From assembly GCF_023744375.2 (NCBI RefSeq), contig NZ_CP146284.1, positions 2,170,001-2,234,000 on the forward strand: a stretch of DNA of 64,000 bases. The letters are read 5' to 3'. The notes under the pieces were generated by a model. That model ran no database searches and had not been told where the DNA came from. It saw only the letters and a list, made by a program, of their open reading frames with translations. Below, piece after piece: positions 45,623 to 54,558 of the stretch (position 1 is the first letter of the stretch; every line of letters starts with the position of its first letter). Made by a program: the position numbers and the translations under genes. Source of the DNA: Parabacteroides sp. AD58. GTDB lineage: Bacteria > Bacteroidota > Bacteroidia > Bacteroidales > Tannerellaceae.

Positions 45623-45657
45623 AAATAGCCCTAAAAATTTGATTTTTAGGGCTATTT
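45623..45657 (-). terminator. internal terminator between rpmF and fabH
   Basis: AAATAGCCCTAAAAAT (45623-45638) and ATTTTTAGGGCTATTT (45642-45657) form a perfect 16-bp stem with a 3-nt loop, followed on the minus strand by TTAATTTATC. No -7 promoter element is visible between it and fabH. Confidence 0.8.
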
Positions 45658-45689
45658 CTTCCGCTTAGTCAAATTAATCTTCTGAATAA

Positions 45690-45875
45690 TTAAACTGCAG
45701 CTTCTTTAACGATTGCTAACTTACCTCTGTAATAGCCACATTCGCCACATACAGTGTGATAAACGTGCCAAGCTCCACAGTTCGGGCAGATAGCCATTGT
45801 CGGAGCAACAGCCTTGTCATGAGTTCTTCTCTTGGCTGTTCTTGTCTTACCTTGTCTTCTTTTAGGATGTGCCAT
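45690..45875 (-). CDS. rpmF: 50S ribosomal protein L32
   Basis: 61 residues, basic N-terminus MAHPKRRQGKTRTAKRRTHD and a zinc ribbon with four cysteines, CPNCGAWHVYHTVCGECGYY. It follows the DUF177 gene by 13 bp, the standard bacterial arrangement. Confidence 0.97.
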   Translation of the reverse strand: MAHPKRRQGKTRTAKRRTHDKAVAPTMAICPNCGAWHVYHTVCGECGYYRGKLAIVKEAAV

Positions 45876-45888
45876 TTTATTATTAATT

Positions 45889-46464
45889 TTAATTGTTATT
45901 ATTCTCTATCAAGTCTTTCAGAGCATCCCAACGCGGATCAGTGGGCTGATCAACGTCTGAATCGTCTTCATAAAAACCGTTGTCCGAAAAATCATCTTCT
46001 TCGTCGGCCCGGACTGCCCGGTGCTTTCTCAGTTTAGAAGACATCTCTTTATTGCATTTTCCCGGAGCATGCACATGCTTCATCGGGACGGCCAAAGCGA
46101 CGAACTCATATAAGAACCACGCCAGGTTAATCGTTCCGTCATCTTCCGGAATAACCAGCACCTCGTCACTTTCTTCCGCATATTCCTTGCCGAACTTCAC
46201 AATCAGGCGGGCGTCTGTACTCACCGGCTGATCCATATCGTCCAAGCAACGATCACACGGAACCACCGCATTTCCCTCCAAATGGAAATTCAATTCAGAC
46301 ATAAGTGCCGATTTGCGTAATGTCAGATGTACCTGAACCTTACCCTTTTGCACCAAATCTCCTTCAATGTCTGCAAAGAATTTGTTCTCCAATAAGTAGT
46401 CATATTCATGTACTCCTGGAGTGAGATTTTTTAAATCAATATGATATAATCCAAATTTTCCCAA
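45889..46464 (-). CDS. DUF177 (YceD) family protein
   Basis: 191 residues. YceD proteins are linked to 23S rRNA or ribosome maturation and lie upstream of rpmF in most bacteria. Seen: MGKFGLYHIDLKNLTPGVHE, the Cys in AVVPCDRCLDDMDQPV, and an acidic tail (DEEDDFSDNGFYEDDSDVD). The start is a TTG: an in-frame TAG lies two codons upstream, and the -7 element at 46488-46495 leaves a leader of about 15 nt. The N-terminus matches the family, so TTG is very likely the true initiator. Confidence 0.9.
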   Translation of the reverse strand: MGKFGLYHIDLKNLTPGVHEYDYLLENKFFADIEGDLVQKGKVQVHLTLRKSALMSELNFHLEGNAVVPCDRCLDDMDQPVSTDARLIVKFGKEYAEESDEVLVIPEDDGTINLAWFLYEFVALAVPMKHVHAPGKCNKEMSSKLRKHRAVRADEEDDFSDNGFYEDDSDVDQPTDPRWDALKDLIENNNN

Positions 46465-46487
46465 AGCCTACTTATGTAAAAACCTTG

Positions 46488-46495
46488 CAAAGGTA
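46488..46495 (-). promoter_or_regulatory. -7 element of the DUF177-rpmF operon
   Basis: TACCTTTG on the minus strand, 24 bp before the TTG start at 46464. Confidence 0.6.
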
Positions 46496-46574
46496 CGAAA
46501 ATTATTAACAGAAAAGCAATATGTATGTAGATATTTTTTCGCTTAATGCATTTTTGACGCATTATTCACGGATT

Positions 46575-47732
46575 TTAACGCATTATCTGCTTCAATTCGA
46601 TACGAAATGTCGTCCCTTTGCCAATTTCCGAGCTTTTTACATAGATTTTTCCACCATGATACGACTCAATGATCCGTTTTACCAACGACAGTCCCAAGCC
46701 CCAGCCGCGCTTCTTCGTCGTGTAACCCGGATTGAAAACGGTCTTGAACTTCGACTTCAAGATGCCTTTGCCCGTATCCGTCACATCAATCCGTACTTTG
46801 CTGCCTTTTTCTTCGATATGAAAGGTGATGCTGCCCTGCCCTTCCATGGCATCGACAGCATTCTTGCACAGGTTCTCAATCACCCAGGCGAACAAAGCCT
46901 GGTTCATCAGGACCATCACCGGCTTATCCGGGGCCTCGACGGTTATTTTCACCTTCGACGATATACGGGTTTCCATATAATCGAGGGCCGAACGGACCGA
47001 CTCGCAGATATTCACCGGGACGGGTTCGGGCGTAGAACCGATCTTCGAAAAGCGCTCGGCTATCATCTCCAACCGCTTGACATCTTTCTCCATCTCGGCC
47101 AACAGCGACGGATCGACGTCTTTCAGCTTCAGATACTCAAGCCAGGCGATGAGCGACGAAATGGGTGTTCCCAACTGATGGGCTGTTTCTTTCGACAAAC
47201 CCACCCATACTTTGTTCTGTTCGGCTTTCTTGGTACTGGCCAGGGCCAGGAAAGCAGTCAGGATAAAAACGGCCATCACTGTCAGCTGGGCATAGGGATA
47301 AACCAACAGCCGCTTCAGGATGATCGAATCATCATAATATAGGTATTGATAGGTGCCGTCTTCCATATCAATCACGATCGGATCTTTCTTCTTTTTCAGT
47401 TCCTGCACTTTCTTCCGCAGAAATTCATCGACATTCTTCTCGGGCAATTCAATGTTCTTGTAGTTCATCACACTGTCACGGTCATTGCACAGCATCACCG
47501 GAATGGCGGTGTTACCCTGGATGATCTGCAGGATCAGGTTCATGTTCAGACTCGGGTCTTCGCTGGTTAGCACACGCGTGGCTTCGGCCCAGACTTCAAT
47601 CTTCTGGCGTTCTTCGCGTGCCAGGTCTTTGATCAGCAGGTCGGATACAAAAACGGAAGCGATGGCTATCACCACGGCTGCCACGATAAACAGATATTTC
47701 AGCAATTGCCGGGAATCGTACAGGCTATTCAT
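46575..47732 (-). CDS. sensor histidine kinase (orphan)
   Basis: 385 residues with two membrane helices (about residues 12-32 and 145-165) around an extracytoplasmic sensor region. The H-box is SKETAHQLGTPISSLIAWLE, the N-box NLCKNAVDAM, then DTGKGI and GWGLGLSLVKRII. No HAMP or PAS domain is evident, and no response regulator gene is adjacent, so its partner must be elsewhere. The signal is unknown. Confidence 0.9.
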   Translation of the reverse strand: MNSLYDSRQLLKYLFIVAAVVIAIASVFVSDLLIKDLAREERQKIEVWAEATRVLTSEDPSLNMNLILQIIQGNTAIPVMLCNDRDSVMNYKNIELPEKNVDEFLRKKVQELKKKKDPIVIDMEDGTYQYLYYDDSIILKRLLVYPYAQLTVMAVFILTAFLALASTKKAEQNKVWVGLSKETAHQLGTPISSLIAWLEYLKLKDVDPSLLAEMEKDVKRLEMIAERFSKIGSTPEPVPVNICESVRSALDYMETRISSKVKITVEAPDKPVMVLMNQALFAWVIENLCKNAVDAMEGQGSITFHIEEKGSKVRIDVTDTGKGILKSKFKTVFNPGYTTKKRGWGLGLSLVKRIIESYHGGKIYVKSSEIGKGTTFRIELKQIMR

Positions 47733-47942
47733 TCTTCATTATCTTTTTTCTATCAACAAAGAGGCAAGGCAATTCGTCAACACGGCGATGTCAACAAATC
47801 TATTCTACTCTCCGTCACTGTAAATTTAACGACCAAAAGATTGTTTTAGTGTATCCGATTTCTTATTTCCCCAAACCAGTAAGCCAAAGTGCCTGTCGGC
47901 AAAGAGTTTTAACGCCCTGCCATAAAGCCTGAAAATTCAGGC

Positions 47943-47971
47943 CTATAAATGCGTCAAAACACGCCGGCTTC
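47943..47971. repeat. single CCGGCG-family unit
   Basis: Contains GTCAAAACACGCCGGCTT, the reverse of the word found at 2072 and 54361. The preceding stretch (47890-47940) has a GCCTGAAAATTCAGGC palindrome. It lies at the 3' end of the metallophosphoesterase gene. Confidence 0.6.
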
Positions 47972-48973
47972 TTAACCACCGATATAACTGTCTGGGAAGA
48001 CGGTGTATTGCTCTACTCCATATTTGGTACGAATCCAGGTAGCATATTTGCCGGAGCCTTCGGTCAGTTCGATGATACGTGCCCCGTTGGGCAAATGATT
48101 GTATTCGGTCGGACCACCGGTGAAACGGCCGTAAGCCAGCAGAATGCCTTGCCAACACACGGCGTAGTCGTTGTCGTGATCATGACCGACGAACACGCCT
48201 TTCACATCGCCCTGTTCCTTCATGGCAGTAAACAGACCGGAATTCAGGGCCGGCGCACAAGCCTTTTCCTTACGGATGCCATAAAAATGAGCATTCTCGT
48301 CGGCTACTGCCAGATGATATTCGGGCAGCGGAATATGGAAGAACGCCAGCGAAAGCAGCGGTGTTCCACCATTGGCTGCCGTGAAAGCCCGACTGCGGTC
48401 GCGGTACCAGGCAATCTGGTCGAACTTGATGTAATCATATCCTTCAATACCTTGGATCGACGAATAGGCATTCGAATCGAAACAATACAAGACAGCCGCG
48501 TCTTTCTTGTCGTCCGACGAGCGGACCGCAAGGGCATAGTTGCCATCGCCCGATATCTCAGGCACCTCATCAGCCGTCAGGTTACAAGGCAGGCTTTGGG
48601 CCACTTCCAGCAGTTCTTTATGCGGCACACCCTGCTCATGATCGTGGTTCCCGAAGACGATCGAGAACGGGATCTTCCGGTCCGACACGGTTTTCAGCAC
48701 CCGCCGCAGGTTGTCTTTGGCCGGCTGGCTGTAAATAATATCTCCGGTGAAGATCACCAAATCGGGTTTCTCTTCATCCAATACCTGGTTGATACGTTCA
48801 TAGGCCACTTCCGACCGTTCGTCCTGCCACTTCAGGTGTAAGTCCGTGAACTGGACGATCTTGAATTTCTTACTGTCACTGTGAAACTTCAGCACAGGCG
48901 TCTGCGCCCAGGCAGCCACACCGAAAAAGGCACTCGCCACCACACCGAAGATAAATTGTCTGATTTTCATCAT
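47972..48973 (-). CDS. secreted metallophosphoesterase
   Basis: 333 residues with a signal peptide (FIFGVVASAFFGVAAWAQ). The calcineurin-like motifs are in order: FTDLHLKW (DxH), FTGDIIY (GD), FGNHDHEQ (GNHD), FHIPLPEYH and FVGHDHDNDYAV (GHxH). Two metals are expected at the active site. It resembles the Dcr2/PhoD-like purple phosphatase branch. Substrate unknown. It has its own promoter. Confidence 0.9.
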   Translation of the reverse strand: MMKIRQFIFGVVASAFFGVAAWAQTPVLKFHSDSKKFKIVQFTDLHLKWQDERSEVAYERINQVLDEEKPDLVIFTGDIIYSQPAKDNLRRVLKTVSDRKIPFSIVFGNHDHEQGVPHKELLEVAQSLPCNLTADEVPEISGDGNYALAVRSSDDKKDAAVLYCFDSNAYSSIQGIEGYDYIKFDQIAWYRDRSRAFTAANGGTPLLSLAFFHIPLPEYHLAVADENAHFYGIRKEKACAPALNSGLFTAMKEQGDVKGVFVGHDHDNDYAVCWQGILLAYGRFTGGPTEYNHLPNGARIIELTEGSGKYATWIRTKYGVEQYTVFPDSYIGG

Positions 48974-49000
48974 TTCATCCGTTTTTATTTGATCTTGTCA

Positions 49001-49031
49001 CAAAGCTAACCATTTCACCCAAGTTTTGCAA
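49001..49031 (-). promoter_or_regulatory. promoter of the metallophosphoesterase gene
   Basis: TAGCTTTG on the minus strand (49008-49001) with TTG (49031-49029) 20 nt upstream; leader about 20-25 nt. Confidence 0.6.
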
Positions 49032-49080
49032 GCCTGAAAAATAAATGATGCCTGTTCTTTTATTTCTCGATTATTCCCAG

Positions 49081-49088
49081 TATCTTTG
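49081..49088 (+). promoter_or_regulatory. -7 element of the fimbrillin-like gene
   Basis: TATCTTTG, 62 bp before the start at 49151. The leader contains a small hairpin GTCTC-TTTCG-GGAGAC (49094-49109). Confidence 0.55.
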
Positions 49089-49150
49089 GTTCGTCTCTTT
49101 CGGGAGACAGAAGTAACAAGTATCATTTATCAACATTAAAAAGACCTACT

Positions 49151-50140
49151 ATGAAAAAGTTTGTAGTCCTTTGGTGGGCCGGCCTTCTCTTCTGCGCCGG
49201 CTGTAGTGAAGAATCCGTTGTTTATGAATCAGCTGAAGAAACGTCGGTCAACGTCCGCTTTACGTTGGATCTCCGGCAAGACATTACACCTTTCCGACAA
49301 ACCCGCAATATGCCCGACGAAATACCCGGCGAGCCTGCTGCCGCGGGTGACACATCGGGTGAAACGTCGGGTGAAGAAGAGACAACACCGACTCAGCCGG
49401 TTTCTGCGTTATCGTATATCGAATATGCGGTTTATGATAATGACACGGAAGAGTTGATCGAGCACCGGCGTTATGAAGTGGGCGGACAAGGCGGAAACCT
49501 GCAGGTGCAGGACGAGCTGACGGCAGGTATATATAAGGTATGTTTCCTGGCGCATGGCGTGGCGGAAGCGACCTTTACGGAAACCGGAAGCCTGATGACA
49601 TTCCCGGAGATCCAAGACACGTTCTGGGGATTTCAGGAGATCGAAGTGGATGCCACACAGACTGACCAGTCGTTCAGCGTTGAGCTGACGCGCGCCGTAG
49701 CGGGCATCGAACTGGTGCCGACCGATGTGGTGCCGGAACAAGTGGATCAGTTCCTCATCGAAACGTCGGGCCGTTATCACCAGATCAGCCTGCTGGACGG
49801 AACGACTCCGGCCGAAACCGCTGCCTTCTCGCTGACCGTCGCTTTCGAGGCAGACGACAAGCTGCCCGATACACGGGTGAAGCATTTCTTCTATTCGTTT
49901 GTGCCGGAAGCCGCTCCCGAAGCTGCATCAGCTTTCCTCAATGAAATGATACTGACCTCACAAACGGGTTTGGGCGAAGTGCAACGCCAGCGAACCATCA
50001 CGCAAGTGCCGTTATACCGCAACCGCATCACGCGTTATACCGGGACGCTTTATACGCCCAGCATCGTGGATGGTTTGTTCGACCTGCAGATTGATACCAA
50101 CTGGGGCGAATATGTGGATCAGGTGTTGGAAGATGAGTAG
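49151..50140 (+). CDS. FimB/Mfa2-like lipoprotein
   Basis: 329 residues with a lipobox (WAGLLFCAGC), followed by a Ser/Glu/Thr-rich linker (GDTSGETSGEEETTPTQPVS). The body has the repeated beta pattern of Bacteroidales fimbrial anchors: LSYIEYAVYDNDTEELIEHR, TAGIYKVCFLAHG, FSVELTRAVAGIELVPTDV and the ending DLQIDTNWGEYVD. FimB/Mfa2 proteins anchor and limit fimbria length. No stalk (FimA-like) gene is adjacent, so the fimbrial role is inferred from the fold alone. Confidence 0.6.
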   Translation: MKKFVVLWWAGLLFCAGCSEESVVYESAEETSVNVRFTLDLRQDITPFRQTRNMPDEIPGEPAAAGDTSGETSGEEETTPTQPVSALSYIEYAVYDNDTEELIEHRRYEVGGQGGNLQVQDELTAGIYKVCFLAHGVAEATFTETGSLMTFPEIQDTFWGFQEIEVDATQTDQSFSVELTRAVAGIELVPTDVVPEQVDQFLIETSGRYHQISLLDGTTPAETAAFSLTVAFEADDKLPDTRVKHFFYSFVPEAAPEAASAFLNEMILTSQTGLGEVQRQRTITQVPLYRNRITRYTGTLYTPSIVDGLFDLQIDTNWGEYVDQVLEDE

Positions 50141-50167
50141 GTTGTTAGGGGACGAGGTGTATTTTAG

Positions 50168-50497
50168 TTGACAAGGCTTATTGAAGGGACAAGTTAACGA
50201 GTTGACAAGGTGACAAGGCCTATTGAGGGAACAAGTTAATGAGTTGACAAGGTGACGAGGTTTTTTGAGGGGACAAGTTAACGAGTTGACAAGTTGACAA
50301 GGCTTATTAAAGGGACAAGTTAACAAGTTGACAAGGTTTTAGATAGATTAGATAAAATATAAACTCCTCGTCAACTTGTCCTTTTGTTTTCTGATTCATT
50401 TGAATCCTAGTTAACTCGTTTTCTATATTCTTGTCAACTTGTTCCCTTACCAACTCGTCAACTAATAATCCTTGTCAACTCGTCAACTTGTTCCCTT
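50168..50497. repeat. 42-bp tandem array with an inverted arm
   Basis: Direct units based on TTGACAAGGTGACAAGG and GGGACAAGTTAACGAG start at 50202, 50244, 50286 and 50328, exactly 42 bp apart, plus one at 50168. From 50376 the same words appear in reverse orientation (CTCGTCAACTTGTCC, TTGTCAACTTGTTCCC) up to the DUF5107 stop codon. The whole block is a large imperfect inverted repeat between convergent genes. A minus-strand frame with 14-residue repeats runs through it but is an artefact of the 42-bp period. Confidence 0.85.
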
Positions 50498-50498
50498 G

Positions 50499-53400
50499 TT
50501 ACCTTGTTTTCATCTGCTTTGCCCAGATATTTCCGGGATATGCTTCCAGCGCTTTGGCAAAGGATGCCTGAGCGGCCTGCTTGTCTTGCTTCAGCAACTG
50601 GATCAGACCGGCATAATAGTCGATTTGGCTTTGCCGGATATTCTGAGTCGCTTCACCAAACTTGGCATACGAATCCAAGGTGCGCTGGCGTGTCTGCTCC
50701 AGGTATTTTTCCATCGCCTGCAAAGCCGACTGGGCTTCTTCTGTCTTTCCTAATTTCTCCAAGGCTTTCACCCGGTAGTAAACCAGATCCGACAAGCCAC
50801 CCGGATATTTGGCCGAAGCCGCTTTCTCAAAGAATTCCTGAGCCTTTGCTTTCTCGTTCAAGCCTTCATAGGCCACGCCTGTCAGGTAATATGCCTTCAC
50901 TTCATAGCCTCCGCGATGCGAAGGAGCCACTTCCAGATTGGCCGGATACTGATTAGCCAAGTCAAACTCGCCAATGGCTTTCTGATAATTCTTCTTAGCC
51001 AGAAGCGACAAGCCTTTCAACAGATGTGAATCCACATAAATATCGTGAATCTGTCCGCCACCTTCCCACAAATGGAAATGACGTTTATCCATGATCTGAA
51101 TGGCTTTATCGTACTTACCCATGACGTTGTACAACGACAGCAGACGCATCACCGCGTCGTCATGTTTCATCACCGTCTTCAGGTGACGTTCCAGACGTTT
51201 CAGACGGACATCCAGAGCCGCATTGGCCGATTCATAAATCTTGTCGGATTCTGTAAACAACAGAGCATCATCCGGATTGATCTCGATAGCCCGGTCATAA
51301 GCTGCCATCGACTTTTCCCAGTCGCCCAACTGACCATAGGCAAAACCGACGTTCCGCCATGAAACGGCAAAGTCCGGTTTCAGTTCGGTTGAGCGTTGCC
51401 ATTCAGCCAGTCCTTTGTCTTTCTGTCCGATATAATACAGCAAGTTACCGTAGGCATAATGCAACAGGGCATTATCAGGCTGCGCCTCCAAAAGAGCTTC
51501 AAACAGATTCACTTCTTCCAGACGCAACGGATAATTGTGCAACGGCGAGCAAGCATCTGCCTGTGTCAATGCTGATGTCACAGCTGGCTGATCACCGGTC
51601 TGCAAAGCAACAAAGGCCTGATAATAATGCACCATCGGCGAAGAAGCGAACGGCTCGCCCAACTCGATGGCTTTTGCCAGCAGCTTGCCGGCCTCATCCG
51701 TTGCTCCGATCTGCAAGTAATTATTGGCCACTTCCAGCATTTCCTGAATTGCCACCAGTCCTTCCGTCTGTCCTTTCAGGCGCGAAGCCAGTGCCGAGGC
51801 ATCACCCTTTGTCAGGAAGCTCTCTTCTATCAGGCTGCCATAATCCAGCGGATCGATGCCACGCACATAAGCCAATACGGCTTTCGCCTCTTCCGTTCGT
51901 CCTAACTTACGCAAGATAAAGGCTTTCAGGTTTTGAGCCTGAATATCACGCTGACCGACATACAGCGACTGGGTAATCATATCCAGCGCCTTCGGATAAT
52001 CCTGTTGCTGCAAAGCCAGAATAGCCAGTCCATAGAAAGCCGGATGCTTATAATCAGGTGTCCAGGTGGCAGCCCAGTAATTGTTTTCTGCCTGGTGCTT
52101 GTCTCCCGTCAGCTGATACAGATAGCCTAAATAATACAAGGCTTCCGCATCTTTCACACGGGTATAATCATGTGACAGACGTGCCTGAGCCCGCAGCAGG
52201 TGTTTCTCGGCCTCTGCCCACCGTGCCTGACGCACGTAATGTTTCCCGACTTCGATATTCACCCGGGCATCCATCGAGTCACGGCGCAGGGCTTCGTTAT
52301 AGAAGTCCATGTAATCCAGACGGGCATTATTGAACTGGTCCACACGCAGGCCGGCCAGATACAGTTCTTCGTTCGTCTTATATTCGTCTACCGGCTTCGT
52401 TCCGTCGATCACCTTCGGCAGCGGTTTATCCGCATCCAGCTCGATCGGCCGGTAATCCACCAGCAGATTGCCTTCCGCGTCATACAAAGCGGCATATAAA
52501 TCCGTCGCCTTCGCTCCTGCCGGAACGGCTACCTCATCCAGGAAATAATGATCGGGATCAATGTCGATAGTCTTCTCCAGACAGACCTGATCCTGGTGTT
52601 TGACAACTACGCGGGCCTGTTTATACAAAGTAGTCGCACAAAAACCTACCCGATATTTCCCGGCTTCGCCCGGCTCAAAATTAACGGCGGCATCCATGGT
52701 AGCGTTCTTACAGCCTTTGATACCTTTGATCGGATACCAGATCTGGCTGAATTCGCGTGTCTCACCCGGATTGATCCAGCTATAATCCGGCTGGTTGTCT
52801 GAATAGGCACCAACCATCAGCTCCAGGTAATGCCCGTCTTTATCCGACAGAATCTTGTTCCACATGTGCCCGTTCGGATTATTACCCCACAAGAAGAACT
52901 TCTTTCCGGGCACCACATGACGGTTTGCCACATGCACAGTTCCGGCATCCTTGGCATAATCATACCCGGCCAGGAACTCCATTTCGCTGCCCCAGGCAAA
53001 GATCGAGCGCGAATCGCCCTTATAGTTTCCCCAACGGGACAGATCCACCTGCTCGCCGCTGCCCAATACGGCTTCGCCTATCGGCCATTTCGTAAAATAG
53101 ACCTTATGATGATCAGCACCAAACTGTACATCGGGTGGGAAAATCACCTGATAATGTTCATCACAATGTACGGAAACATTCGCCCAATACAGCATCGACT
53201 GGATCATTTGCGTCGGGTTTGTCACCATGATCTTGGCTTCCACCCACGAACGGTTCGGATACACCGAAACGCCCACCGACCATTTCAGGCGATGGCGCAG
53301 TTCCGTCTCGCCCACCCAGATCGTCTTGCTGCCATCCGTATTTTCCTGCATCTTCCAGTTGGTCGGCAGATACGTCGTTGCCCGGTGATGGTCCGGAATA

Positions 53401-53807
53401 TTCCATTCCACACCGCCCGACAGCCAGGCGCCCAACATACCGATCAGGGCAGGCTTCACACCGGTCTGCGTATAGAAGAAATGATAATCATTGGTTTTGT
53501 CGGTCGCCGAGAAAATACGGCCGCCGATTTCCGGCAAGACAGAGATATTCACATACTCATTGCCCAGGCGCAACACATTGTATTCCTGATCGACCACATG
53601 CTCGGTCAGCACATCATACAACGGATACGGATAAATGTAACCCTCTGCTCCCTGGTAAACACGCCCGGTAAAAAAGATAGGATCTACTTCCGGACTCCCG
53701 ATCTGATAGGTCGGAATCTTCTCTTTCACGGCTTTCATTTCCACCTGTTGCCCCCAGGCTGGAAGAGAAAGCACCGCCAATAAAGGTAAAACTAACTTTG
53801 CTTTCAT
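50499..53807 (-). CDS. DUF5107 and TPR-repeat protein
   Basis: 1102 residues with a signal peptide (MKAKLVLPLLAVLSLPAWGQ). The N-terminal half is a beta-sandwich related to aldose epimerases (DUF5107: LPEIGGRIFSATDKTNDYHF, GGVEWNIPDHHRATTYLPT, WVEAKIMVTNPT). The C-terminal half contains a series of tetratricopeptide repeats (ALYYLGYLYQLTGDKHQAEN, WRNVGFAYGQLGDWEKSMAA). Such proteins often accompany carbohydrate-use loci. The function is unproven. The stop codon abuts a 42-bp repeat array, and a weak TATCTTTA element lies 32 bp upstream of the start. Confidence 0.85.
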   Translation of the reverse strand: MKAKLVLPLLAVLSLPAWGQQVEMKAVKEKIPTYQIGSPEVDPIFFTGRVYQGAEGYIYPYPLYDVLTEHVVDQEYNVLRLGNEYVNISVLPEIGGRIFSATDKTNDYHFFYTQTGVKPALIGMLGAWLSGGVEWNIPDHHRATTYLPTNWKMQENTDGSKTIWVGETELRHRLKWSVGVSVYPNRSWVEAKIMVTNPTQMIQSMLYWANVSVHCDEHYQVIFPPDVQFGADHHKVYFTKWPIGEAVLGSGEQVDLSRWGNYKGDSRSIFAWGSEMEFLAGYDYAKDAGTVHVANRHVVPGKKFFLWGNNPNGHMWNKILSDKDGHYLELMVGAYSDNQPDYSWINPGETREFSQIWYPIKGIKGCKNATMDAAVNFEPGEAGKYRVGFCATTLYKQARVVVKHQDQVCLEKTIDIDPDHYFLDEVAVPAGAKATDLYAALYDAEGNLLVDYRPIELDADKPLPKVIDGTKPVDEYKTNEELYLAGLRVDQFNNARLDYMDFYNEALRRDSMDARVNIEVGKHYVRQARWAEAEKHLLRAQARLSHDYTRVKDAEALYYLGYLYQLTGDKHQAENNYWAATWTPDYKHPAFYGLAILALQQQDYPKALDMITQSLYVGQRDIQAQNLKAFILRKLGRTEEAKAVLAYVRGIDPLDYGSLIEESFLTKGDASALASRLKGQTEGLVAIQEMLEVANNYLQIGATDEAGKLLAKAIELGEPFASSPMVHYYQAFVALQTGDQPAVTSALTQADACSPLHNYPLRLEEVNLFEALLEAQPDNALLHYAYGNLLYYIGQKDKGLAEWQRSTELKPDFAVSWRNVGFAYGQLGDWEKSMAAYDRAIEINPDDALLFTESDKIYESANAALDVRLKRLERHLKTVMKHDDAVMRLLSLYNVMGKYDKAIQIMDKRHFHLWEGGGQIHDIYVDSHLLKGLSLLAKKNYQKAIGEFDLANQYPANLEVAPSHRGGYEVKAYYLTGVAYEGLNEKAKAQEFFEKAASAKYPGGLSDLVYYRVKALEKLGKTEEAQSALQAMEKYLEQTRQRTLDSYAKFGEATQNIRQSQIDYYAGLIQLLKQDKQAAQASFAKALEAYPGNIWAKQMKTR

Positions 53808-53910
53808 AGGATATGACCTAAAGTGTTTATGTATTATTTAAAGATAAGCTATTAAAAGTAATTTATTTTCCCGTTTCCGGGAGCATTCCAACAGATGTTT
53901 GACAACATAA

Positions 53911-53948
53911 GGTCATAATCAAAATGACCGGATAACGGTTTTTATCCG
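53911..53948. other. two adjacent hairpins in a 750-bp noncoding gap
   Basis: GGTCAT/ATGACC (53911-53929) is followed directly by CGGATAA/TTATCCG (53929-53948). They lie upstream of the DUF5107 gene. The next 100 bases are T-rich with CGCGCGCACGCGCG near 54043 and nothing else recognisable. Confidence 0.4.
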
Positions 53949-54130
53949 AATCCGGACAATTCAATGTAGCCGATTTGTCTTCCTCATTCTATAACACCAT
54001 TTCCTTTGATCCTATTCAACTTTTAACGATTGATCGTTTTCGCGCGCACGCGCGTTACTCTCTCTCAATTAAATTATACTTTCATTTTCTTTACTATTCT
54101 CTGCTATACTTTTATTTCCTATACTTTGTG

Positions 54131-54176
54131 CACTTTTCACTGTGCAAACCGGGGTTTTCACAGGGGAAACCCTGAC
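54131..54176. repeat. 21-bp-spaced TTTTCAC pair
   Basis: TTTTCACTGTGCAAACC (from 54134) and TTTTCACAGGGGAAACC (from 54155) are spaced 21 bp and form overlapping palindromes (GTGCAC...GTGC, GGGGTTTTC...GAAACCC). Confidence 0.5.
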
Positions 54177-54293
54177 TTTGACTTCAGGAAGTGGAACCAG
54201 TTGTTGCGTATTCGTTCTTTTCTCTTGAAAGAAAAGAGCCATAACATCAAGATCATATTCATACTTTTGGCTTGCCCCGAAAATCGAAAACGA

Positions 54294-54328
54294 AACCGAA
54301 AGGAATCGATTTTGATTCCCGTTTATTT
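54294..54328. repeat. CGGGAATC-family hairpin
   Basis: GGAATCGATTTTGATTCC core with an AAACCGAAA left flank and a CGTTTATTT right flank; a weaker copy of the element at 24069-24128. A fragment of the TACTTTTGGCTTGCCCC dispersed repeat lies just before it (54260-54280). Confidence 0.55.
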
Positions 54329-54360
54329 CATTTAAAAAGGTAGGCAGAAAAGAGAAAAAA

Positions 54361-54420
54361 GCCGGCGTGTTTTGATGAAAAGCCGGCGCAAATTGATAAA
54401 AATATGCCGGGAAATTTGAG
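54361..54420. repeat. CCGGCG array, 21- and 24-bp steps
   Basis: GCCGGCGTGTTTTGA at 54361, GCCGGCGCAAATTGA at 54382 and GCCGGGAAATTTGA at 54406. Same word family as 2047-2107, again next to a CGGGAATC hairpin. Confidence 0.75.
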
Positions 54421-54467
54421 GTTAAAATGAGGCCGGAAGATGGTATTCTTCGATTTAACACAAAAAA

Positions 54468-54495
54468 AGCTCAGCAAGACTAATCCTGCTGAGCT
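54468..54495 (-). terminator. terminator after susD
   Basis: AGCTCAGCA (54468-54476) pairs with TGCTGAGCT (54487-54495); on the minus strand a T7 run follows. Confidence 0.9.
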
Positions 54496-54558
54496 ATACT
54501 GATTACTTCTATTCAGTAAATAGAATCAGTTACTGATGCTTTAAACTAATCAATAGAA

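Noticed and set aside
50012..50326. Minus-strand frame with a 14-residue repeat (SLTCPFNKPCQLVN type)
   Set aside because: It arises because a 42-bp repeat stays in frame. It overlaps a real gene and a noncoding array and has no ribosome-binding signal.
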